Shown piece by piece: positions 6,856-12,515 of a DNA stretch of 12,515 bases. Each line of letters starts with the position of its first letter. The first letter of the stretch is position 1. The notes under the pieces are model-generated. The model was not told the DNA's origin. It made no database searches and was given only the letters and a program-made list of their open reading frames with translations. This DNA is from Planctomycetota bacterium. Lineage in GTDB: Bacteria > Planctomycetota > Phycisphaerae > WQYP01. The stretch covers positions 1 to 12,515 of the forward strand of contig JAJZGH010000138.1 of NCBI GenBank assembly GCA_021798635.1, given 5' to 3'. Both the position numbers and the translations under genes were made by a program.

Positions 6856-7884
6856 ATGGCCGAGAGCGCTCGCGTTGAATCTGTGGATTTGCTGACCGAC
6901 TTTCAAGCGGTGCTGTGGAAGTTTCAGGCCACCGCCAATGCCTCCCTGGAAGATGCCGATTCCGAACTGCGGCGCACCATGCTCTGGCTGGAAATTGAAC
7001 AGGAAAGCTTCTGGAAAGATCAAACACGCAAACGCCAAACCGCCGTTGAACGGGCCAAAGAGGCGGTTCGTATGAAGAAACTTTTTAAGGATCATTCCGG
7101 CAGGCCGCTATCCGCCATTGAGGAGCAAAAAGAATTACAACGCGCCGTGGTCCGGTTGACCGAGGCCGAACAGAAGTTGGCCAATGTGCGGCGCTGGACG
7201 CGGGCGTTACAAAAAGAGGTGGAACTATATAAAGGTTCGGTACAGCGCCTTGCCACCAGCGTGGAATCGCTGGTGCCTGCGGGCGTAGCGCATCTGGAAC
7301 GGCTGGTCGCGGAATTGCAGGCATACGCCGCAATTGCAGGCCCCGGCAGTGTGAGTTCCGAAAGCGCCGGGCAGTTTATGGCTGTCCCTGCAACGGATGG
7401 CGCGGTGATGTCCCGCGGAGCGCAAGGGCCGGAAGATCAGGCCGCTAAGCGCGCTGAAAATGAACCGGTACTTCCCAGCCCCGACGAGCGTCGCACGGCA
7501 TTGCCGCAAAAAGATTGGCCCTTTTCCACACCGAAATTAACTGATCCGCAGCGGAACGCCCTTGACGCGCTTATCCATGATGGCGGAACGTTAAATGGGG
7601 AGGCGAAAGTAACTTTCGCGCCATCAACGAATAACGAATCGCGCATGCTGATGCTGGTGCACAGCCAGCCGCTATCACCTGATGACACGGGCTGGAGCCT
7701 TGCTCCGCTGGATAAAGCCCCCGGCCCATGGCGGTCGATTACACTGGCCGAGATTGAACAAGTAACTCCGGAGTGGCTTAAAATTCTGAAACTCCCGGTG
7801 GGCTTTTCGGTTATATTGAATGCTCAGGGAACCGCAGAGATTAAAGACCCCCAGGGGCGGGATGTCGGCACGCAGCGAAAGTAA
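6856..7884 (+). CDS. Coiled-coil type VII-like accessory protein with C-terminal globular domain
   Basis: 342 residues from ATG 6856; AGGA overlapping the previous stop (6846-6849) serves as ribosome site, so the two genes are probably coupled. Residues 1-160 are almost wholly helical and charged, with heptad-like stretches, and contain W53-K-D55-Q in a setting like the S-W-R-D-Q turn of the neighbouring WXG protein. Residues about 165-225 are a Pro/Ala/Glu linker. Residues about 230-335 form a separate domain with DTGWSLAPLDK, WRSITLAEIEQVTPEWLKIL and LPVGFSVIL. That last pattern faintly recalls DUF2185/Imm33-like domains (GW... PVG...), but I would not rely on it. No signal peptide or membrane segment. 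It could be a partner or chaperone of the WXG proteins, a structural component, or a large substrate. Context gives the link to secretion; the biochemical role is unknown. Confidence 0.75.
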   Translation: MAESARVESVDLLTDFQAVLWKFQATANASLEDADSELRRTMLWLEIEQESFWKDQTRKRQTAVERAKEAVRMKKLFKDHSGRPLSAIEEQKELQRAVVRLTEAEQKLANVRRWTRALQKEVELYKGSVQRLATSVESLVPAGVAHLERLVAELQAYAAIAGPGSVSSESAGQFMAVPATDGAVMSRGAQGPEDQAAKRAENEPVLPSPDERRTALPQKDWPFSTPKLTDPQRNALDALIHDGGTLNGEAKVTFAPSTNNESRMLMLVHSQPLSPDDTGWSLAPLDKAPGPWRSITLAEIEQVTPEWLKILKLPVGFSVILNAQGTAEIKDPQGRDVGTQRK

Positions 7885-7943
7885 ACGTACCAGCCTGTCG
7901 CTGCGAAGTTGAAAAATGGTGCAAGAACAAGGCGGGCTATTTT

Positions 7944-8156
7944 ATGGGCGTTTATGAAGGACGCGGGCAACTGGGCAAGGCACTGAATCACCTGCAGCTA
8001 AGCTGGGAGGAAGTGAAATTCGGCTGGAATGATGCGGCCAGCGCCCGTTTTGAAAAGAAATTTCTTGAACCGCTGGCTACCGACCTCCACGCGGCCGCTA
8101 ACGCCATGGAGCATATCGCCATGGTGCTTACACAGGTGCGTCGCGATTGTCAGTAA
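7944..8156 (+). CDS. Second small WXG-like helical protein (70 residues, W-x-D variant)
   Basis: 70 residues from ATG 7944; a weak GGCGGG at 7931-7936 is the only ribosome-like sequence. Helix 1 spans about residues 8-26, the turn has W28-N-D30, and helix 2 about 31-65 carries F36. The W-x-D-x5-F spacing is identical to that of the protein at 6575, though the rest differs and helix 1 is much shorter than in WXG100 proteins. It is 59 bases after the coiled-coil gene and 24 before the ATPase gene. A heterodimer partner of the first WXG protein, as EsxA/EsxB form, is an attractive inference. No signal peptide, which is normal for this export route. Confidence 0.75.
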   Translation: MGVYEGRGQLGKALNHLQLSWEEVKFGWNDAASARFEKKFLEPLATDLHAAANAMEHIAMVLTQVRRDCQ

Positions 8157-8180
8157 ATTCGTGGTGAGGCTTTAATACCC

Positions 8181-11100
8181 ATGACCCAGTTACATCCGCA
8201 GTCTGATCCACCCGTTTCCTCCTTGCCGCAAAAGCATGGTGCCCCATGTCCTCAGCGGGACACGCAGAGAACCATTTTGCGCGATCTGCTGGCTCTGGCT
8301 GTCCAATGTGCCACGCAGGAAGGGCAATTTTTGCGGCAATTTCGCGGCGCCAATGATCAGGCCAAAAAAGATCTCAACAACACACTGACGCAAATCGAGA
8401 GCCAATATTCAACAGAGGTTGAAAAACTCGCTGCGCAACGTGAACGCACCCTGGAGAAAATTGCCGCCGATTATCAGGAGCGTCTGGTCCAGTGTGCGGA
8501 AGAATATAATCAGGCGCAAGCGGGCATGAAATGGGAACATACCGAGGCCCAGCGAAAAGTCCGCAATCAGATCGAAGAAGCTAAATGGCTGGCCGAAGGA
8601 GAAGTTGAAACAGCACGCAATCAGATCCGTGCGGAAGATGAAGAGCTAAGCAAAGTGTTCCAGGAGCATGAACAGGCTCTGTCAGAAGTAGCGCAATCCG
8701 CAGCGGCTTTGATGGCCCGCTGTTTCCGTCGCCCGCCGCCGCCAGCGGAAACGCCGGGCGCTGCGGCACTTGCCGGTCAGGACCTGCGGGCCGCGATGGT
8801 CACGCAATTGGAATCAGCCCGGAGAGAATTGGCCGCCCTGCGCGGATTGTTGCTGCCACGGCTGGTTTACGGCGTTACGCCATGGATCTTTCTGGTATTG
8901 CTGTGTGCAGCATCTGCGGGAGTGGCTTACGGCCTGTCCGGTTCGGCCCCGGTGCAGGTCAACGTGATTGCCATGGCGGTGGGGGGGGCCTTGGTGGGTG
9001 CGGTTATTCTGGGACTCGTGCTGCGCTCGTGGGCTAAAGCCAACTTGCTGGCGATCAATCAACCGCTGAATGCCGCCATTGCTGCAGCGAGACAGGCGGC
9101 CAAGGAACACGCGGAACTGGTAGCCCAGCGGCATGAGGCCTACTTTGCCGACACGCGCAACAGAGCGTTACGCGAGTTGCAGGACCTGAAACAAAAGGCC
9201 GTCGGAGCTGCACAAACCATTGAGGGCCGCCGCGCCGGGCAGCATCAGGAATCACAACAGCAGTTCGATAAGAGCAACGCTGATAGTGAAGCGCACCGCG
9301 CCGCCGCTGTCGGGGCCGCCCAAGAGCAGAGCGATTCTCAAAATCAGGCCCTGCAGCAGCAGCATGATGCCGATGTTCTCGCGGCTCAACGTCGATACGA
9401 TGACTCTCTGGCGGAAAATCGGCGGCGCTATGATCAGTCCATGGTGGATTTGAAAAACCGGTTGAAAAGCGGGTTGGCGCACACGCAGACGGCCTCGCCT
9501 GATGAACACACAAATGGACATGCGTCTAAGGTAGAGAATGGTAACCCGCCCGCCCCGCAGTCCTGGGAAAACTGGACGCCGTCCAACCTGTTTCCGAAAG
9601 TCATCCGCTTCGGTGAGTTTGTGGTGGACCTCAAAAAGGCCGTGGCTGCCGGTGTTAAAGGTGATGCGGTAAAGCTGGAATTCCCGCAAGCGTTTACCGC
9701 GCCGGCAATGCTGGAATTTCCCTTTGGTGCCTCCATGCTGGTGCGCTACGATCGTACCGGCCGGCCCGCAGCGCTGCGGATGCTGCAATCCGTGATGATC
9801 AGCATTCTTACGCAATTGCCGCCGGGCCGGGCCAGATTTACTATCATTGATCCCGTGGGATTAGGGCAGAATTTTGCGGGGTTCATGCGGCTGGCGGATC
9901 ATGATGAGGCGCTGGTGGGCGGGCGAATCTGGACGCGGCCGGAGCAAATTGAACAGCGGCTGTCGGATCTCACGGAACACATGGAAACAGTCATTCAAAA
10001 ATACCTGCGGAATGAATTTGCCACCATTGATGATTACAACGCGCAGGCCGGTGAACTGGCCGAGCCATACCGGTTTGTCGTGATTGCTGATTTTCCAACT
10101 GGTTTTGAGCGGGATACCCTGCGCCGGCTGGCCAGTATTGCCGCGACCGGCGCGCGTTGCGGTGTATATCTGCTGGCAGCCGGTGATATGCAACTTCCCG
10201 CAACCTCCGCAGCGCAGCTGGAGGATATTGCCGCGCACGGGGTCAATGTTATGCAGAAGGGGGAAGCATTCGGTTGGAAGGATGAGGTGCTGGGCCAGTT
10301 TCCATTGTCACTGGATCAGCCGCCCGGCGAGGATGTGCTTACACCCTTATTGGATAAAATCGGTTTGGCTGCCAAAGCCAGTCAGAATGTAGAAGTCTCC
10401 TTCGATACCATCGCGCCGGCTGATGAGGAATTCTGGACGCTCGACAGTGCCGACGGCCTGGCTGTCCCGATCGGCCGCATGGGTGCCACGCGGCTGCAGA
10501 TGTTGCGCCTGGGCCGGGCCATGGCGCAGCATGGGCTGCTGGCCGGAAAGACTGGTTCCGGCAAATCCACCCTGCTGCATGCGATTGTGACAAATCTGGC
10601 CATGTGGTATTCCCCGGACCAAATTGAGCTTTATCTGATTGACTTCAAAAAGGGCGTGGAATTTAAAACCTATGCCACGCATTACCTGCCTCATGCGCGG
10701 GCGATTGCCGTGGAAAGTGATCGCGAGTTTGGGTTAAGCGTTCTGGAACGCCTGGACGTGGAATTGGGCCGCCGGGGCGAATTATTCCGCAAAGCCGGCG
10801 TGCAGGACCTGCCTTCTTATCGCCGCAGTTCCGGAGCACAAAACCTGCCCCGGACGCTGCTGGTGATTGATGAATTCCAGGAATTTTTTTCCGAAGATGA
10901 CAAACTGGCGCAACAGGCCGGCTTATTGATGGATCGCCTGGTGCGGCAAGGCCGAGCCTTTGGCATTCATCTGCTGCTGGGATCACAGACAATTGGCGGT
11001 ACTTCCGGATTGGCCCGCAGCACCATCGGCCAAATGGCAGTGCGTATTGCATTGCAGGTCAGTGAAGCCGATTCGCAGATTATCCTTGGAGATAATAACT

Positions 11101-12137
11101 CGGCGGCGCGTCTGCTTTCCCGCCCGGGTGCTGCCATTTACAACGATGCCGGCGGTCTGGTGGAAGCCAACAGCCCGTTCCAGGTGGCGTGGCTGCCCGA
11201 TGAAAAGCGGGAAATTTATCTGGATCGAATCAGTGTTCGGGCCAGGGCCGCTGCCGTCCACCACGAGCCACCGGTCATTTTTGAGGGCAACGCTCCTGCG
11301 GATGCACAGATGAATAAGCAACTGACCGCTCTGCTGGCCGGCGGCAGACCCACCGATATTCCAACCTCGGCCCGGGCCTGGATTGGCGAGCCTGTCGCCA
11401 TTAAAGAGCCTACGCTTTTGACCCTGCGGCGGCAAAGCGGCTCCAATGTTCTGCTGGTCGGGCAGCAGGAGGAACAAGCCCTGTCGCTGATGGTCTGGTC
11501 GTTAATTTCTCTGACGGCGCAGTACCCCTCTGGTGGGGCAAAATTTTATATCATGGATGGGCTGGCGGCAGATTCCCGCCTGGCCGGAACATTTGAACGA
11601 CTCCAGCCCGCACTGGGGCCGGACGTGCAAATAGTCGAATGGCGAAGCATTGGAGATACCATCCACGCGGTCAATCAGGAAGTTCACCGTCGGCTGGCTG
11701 AAGAGTCACCCAATGCCCCGGAGATATTTATTTGTATCTACGCTTTGCAGCGGTATCGCATGTTGCGGAAAAGCGAAGACGACTTCAGCTTCTCCATGTC
11801 GTCGGGCGATGAGGCCAAAGCCCCCAACCCCGGCAAGGAATTCGGCGAAATTCTGCGTGACGGCCCGGCGGTTGGAATCCATATATTAACTTGGGTTGAT
11901 ACGTTAGCGTCCCTGGAACGCACGTTTGAACGATCGGCGCAGAGAGAATTTGATAACCGCGTACTCTTTCAAATGAGTGCCGCCGATTCCAGCAGTTTAA
12001 TCGATTCGCCCGCCGCCAATAATCTCGGCTTCTACCGGGCGTTATCCTGCAGTGAGGAACAGGGCGTCATGGAAAAATTCCGTCCTTATGCCCTGCCCGG
12101 GGCGGTATGGATTCAAAGCCATCAACGGGAAAAATAA
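8181..12137 (+). CDS. FtsK/SpoIIIE-type secretion ATPase, coiled-coil/membrane/three ATPase domains
   Basis: 1318 residues; ATG 8181 follows GTGAGG at 8164-8169. Layout: polar leader 1-35; long coiled coil about 37-190 rich in Gln/Glu/Ala; short Pro-rich stretch (FRRPPPPAE); two membrane helices about 232-252 and 260-282; second long coiled coil about 285-425; then three ATPase-like domains. Domain 1 (about 495-700) has no Walker A lysine (FPFGAS near 513) but keeps a IIDP strand at 555-558. Domain 2 (about 760-1010) is complete: Walker A GKTGSGKST at 789-797, DFKKGVEF at 821-828, Walker B LLVIDE at 893-898, and GSQT at 934-937. Domain 3 (about 1065-1300) is degenerate: GQQEEQAL at 1094 and IFICIYAL at 1182. 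Three tandem domains resemble EccC/EssC of type VII systems, but FHA domains are absent and the coiled-coil/membrane layout differs. Probable inner-membrane motor exporting the small helical proteins encoded upstream. FtsK DNA translocation is unlikely: no gamma domain is seen. Confidence 0.93.
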   Translation: MTQLHPQSDPPVSSLPQKHGAPCPQRDTQRTILRDLLALAVQCATQEGQFLRQFRGANDQAKKDLNNTLTQIESQYSTEVEKLAAQRERTLEKIAADYQERLVQCAEEYNQAQAGMKWEHTEAQRKVRNQIEEAKWLAEGEVETARNQIRAEDEELSKVFQEHEQALSEVAQSAAALMARCFRRPPPPAETPGAAALAGQDLRAAMVTQLESARRELAALRGLLLPRLVYGVTPWIFLVLLCAASAGVAYGLSGSAPVQVNVIAMAVGGALVGAVILGLVLRSWAKANLLAINQPLNAAIAAARQAAKEHAELVAQRHEAYFADTRNRALRELQDLKQKAVGAAQTIEGRRAGQHQESQQQFDKSNADSEAHRAAAVGAAQEQSDSQNQALQQQHDADVLAAQRRYDDSLAENRRRYDQSMVDLKNRLKSGLAHTQTASPDEHTNGHASKVENGNPPAPQSWENWTPSNLFPKVIRFGEFVVDLKKAVAAGVKGDAVKLEFPQAFTAPAMLEFPFGASMLVRYDRTGRPAALRMLQSVMISILTQLPPGRARFTIIDPVGLGQNFAGFMRLADHDEALVGGRIWTRPEQIEQRLSDLTEHMETVIQKYLRNEFATIDDYNAQAGELAEPYRFVVIADFPTGFERDTLRRLASIAATGARCGVYLLAAGDMQLPATSAAQLEDIAAHGVNVMQKGEAFGWKDEVLGQFPLSLDQPPGEDVLTPLLDKIGLAAKASQNVEVSFDTIAPADEEFWTLDSADGLAVPIGRMGATRLQMLRLGRAMAQHGLLAGKTGSGKSTLLHAIVTNLAMWYSPDQIELYLIDFKKGVEFKTYATHYLPHARAIAVESDREFGLSVLERLDVELGRRGELFRKAGVQDLPSYRRSSGAQNLPRTLLVIDEFQEFFSEDDKLAQQAGLLMDRLVRQGRAFGIHLLLGSQTIGGTSGLARSTIGQMAVRIALQVSEADSQIILGDNNSAARLLSRPGAAIYNDAGGLVEANSPFQVAWLPDEKREIYLDRISVRARAAAVHHEPPVIFEGNAPADAQMNKQLTALLAGGRPTDIPTSARAWIGEPVAIKEPTLLTLRRQSGSNVLLVGQQEEQALSLMVWSLISLTAQYPSGGAKFYIMDGLAADSRLAGTFERLQPALGPDVQIVEWRSIGDTIHAVNQEVHRRLAEESPNAPEIFICIYALQRYRMLRKSEDDFSFSMSSGDEAKAPNPGKEFGEILRDGPAVGIHILTWVDTLASLERTFERSAQREFDNRVLFQMSAADSSSLIDSPAANNLGFYRALSCSEEQGVMEKFRPYALPGAVWIQSHQREK

Positions 12138-12447
12138 TGTCAAACCTGGTGCGGAAGCTGCCGAAACAGGCCGTGGAAGACGATTTCGCGGCACCTCGGT
12201 TGGGAATTATCCAGGAGCCTGTCCAAGTAATCGCCGCGATGGGCCGGCGTGACCTGTTGCTCCCATGATGTGCCTTCCAGGCAGCAGGATCGATGGTCGG
12301 TTGGAAAAAAGAGAAAAACTGGCTGCGTCCCCGTTTTCCTTTCCATTCATGCACGACCAGCGTGGCTGGCCCGGCGGCCGCCATGGCACCGGGCAGGGTC
12401 GCCGCCGCCAATAAAACCGAGGCACCCATCTTGATAAAAAATTTCAT
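12067..12447 (-). CDS. Secreted protein start, body uncertain (possibly frameshifted)
   Basis: The start is well supported: GGAGG (complement of 12456-12460) lies 8 bases before ATG 12447, and the first 23 residues, MKFFIKMGASVLLAAATLPGAMA, are a textbook signal peptide cut before AAGPATLV. The mature part begins with VVHEW, which recalls the HEWGTFT motif of many planctomycete secreted proteins, but the following residues (KGKRGRSQFF) do not continue it. In this frame 126 residues run 71 bases into the 3' end of the convergent ATPase gene, which is unusual. A different minus frame, open from 12346 to TGA 12140, ends just beyond the ATPase stop and encodes a plausible peptide (GDYLDRLLDN, REIVFHGLFRQL). 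A frameshift around 12340 joining the two would give a neat convergent gene end. It may be a broken or truncated gene. Confidence 0.5.
   Translation of the reverse strand: MKFFIKMGASVLLAAATLPGAMAAAGPATLVVHEWKGKRGRSQFFSFFQPTIDPAAWKAHHGSNRSRRPIAAITWTGSWIIPNRGAAKSSSTACFGSFRTRFDIIFPVDGFESIPPRAGHKDGIFP
12137..12268 (+). CDS. Small reading frame coupled to the ATPase gene (43 residues)
   Basis: The ATG overlaps the TAA of the ATPase gene by one base (TAATG), a classic coupling arrangement, and encodes a 43-residue peptide starting MSNLVRKLPKQAVEDDF and ending GRRDLLLP at TGA 12266. By hand the second codon positions are AT-rich and the first and third GC-rich, as in real genes of this region. No membrane segment or known motif. 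After the TGA the frame stays open to about 12470, so a longer protein may have been interrupted here. Against it: a minus-strand gene overlaps the region, and one of its frames shares the same codon register, so the composition signal could belong to either strand. Confidence 0.42.
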   Translation: MSNLVRKLPKQAVEDDFAAPRLGIIQEPVQVIAAMGRRDLLLP

Positions 12448-12455
12448 TGAGGATA

Positions 12456-12460
12456 CCTCC
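12456..12460 (-). promoter_or_regulatory. Strong ribosome binding site that fixes the minus-strand start
   Basis: GGAGG on the minus strand, 8 bases before ATG 12447. It is the best Shine-Dalgarno match at the right edge of the window and is the main reason for calling a minus-strand gene there. Confidence 0.65.
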
Positions 12461-12515
12461 GCGATGACGTAGCCGGGCCGACAATGATCGCACCATTATG
12501 GTAGGCACATCCGAC

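Noticed and set aside
9252..9815. 187-codon open frame on the minus strand
   Set aside because: Antisense to the well-supported ATPase gene, basic and low-complexity, with no start signal.
8181..12137. Chromosome-segregation FtsK
   Set aside because: The layout has two membrane helices between coiled coils, three ATPase-like domains and no gamma winged-helix domain; the neighbours are WXG-type genes.
12266..12470. Read-through of the TGA of the small frame (selenocysteine or recoding)
   Set aside because: The open frame after TGA is antisense to a strong signal peptide and shows no SECIS-like element or selenoprotein context.
1..12515. CRISPR arrays, tRNA or rRNA genes, insertion sequences
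   Set aside because: No regularly spaced short repeats, no tRNA-like cloverleaf, no rRNA sequence and no transposase reading frame were seen on either strand.

Overview
The window reads as chromosomal DNA from a GC-rich bacterium, most likely a member of Planctomycetota. That guess rests on the style of the surface proteins, on a FtsK/WXG cassette of the kind I associate with planctomycetes and some proteobacteria, and on small secreted proteins with strong AGGAG/GGAGG ribosome sites. The taxonomic call is inference with moderate to low confidence. No rRNA, tRNA, CRISPR array, transposase or integrase is visible.

Positions 1-6489 hold a tandem array of two alternating families of exported, beta-rich proteins that I cannot name. 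Family A (partial gene 2-772; 2375-3511; 5063-6232) has N-terminal signal peptides where the start is visible, and repeated sandwich-like modules ending in a Y/F-D-x-x-x-PG-x-Y motif. Family B (765-2309; 3625-5040; remnant 6265-6489) has a long beta-rich ectodomain with a conserved TFTPLIAGYW / LTSYxLDITYTGPVV / HAGWPI core and a C-terminal MWxMYxP...VPxDxxxWxWGG module. The order is A-B-A-B-A-(broken B), which points to repeated duplication of an A+B unit. The second B copy has lost the membrane anchor of the first. The third is only a fragment of about 70 residues, and its DNA is still nearly identical to the second over its first part.

Positions 6575-12268 form a compact same-strand cassette that looks like a minimal type VII (ESX/WXG100)-type secretion module: a WXG100-like protein (6575-6847), a coiled-coil protein with a separate C-terminal domain (6856-7884), a second 70-residue WXG-like protein (7944-8156), and a 1318-residue FtsK/SpoIIIE-type ATPase (8181-12137). 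The ATPase has two membrane segments set between two long coiled coils, followed by three ATPase-like domains, of which only the middle one keeps intact Walker motifs. Both small proteins carry W-x-D-x5-F in place of W-x-G-x5-F. A 43-codon reading frame overlaps the ATPase stop codon by one base. No EccB, EccD, EccE or mycosin homologue lies inside the window.

At the right edge a minus-strand gene starts at 12447 with an ideal ribosome site and a signal peptide, and runs convergently into the ATPase gene. Its body is doubtful and may be frameshifted. The simplest functional picture is a membrane ATPase motor that exports the small helical WXG-like proteins, beside a duplicating set of cell-surface proteins. 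A functional link between the array and the cassette is only a hypothesis from adjacency.
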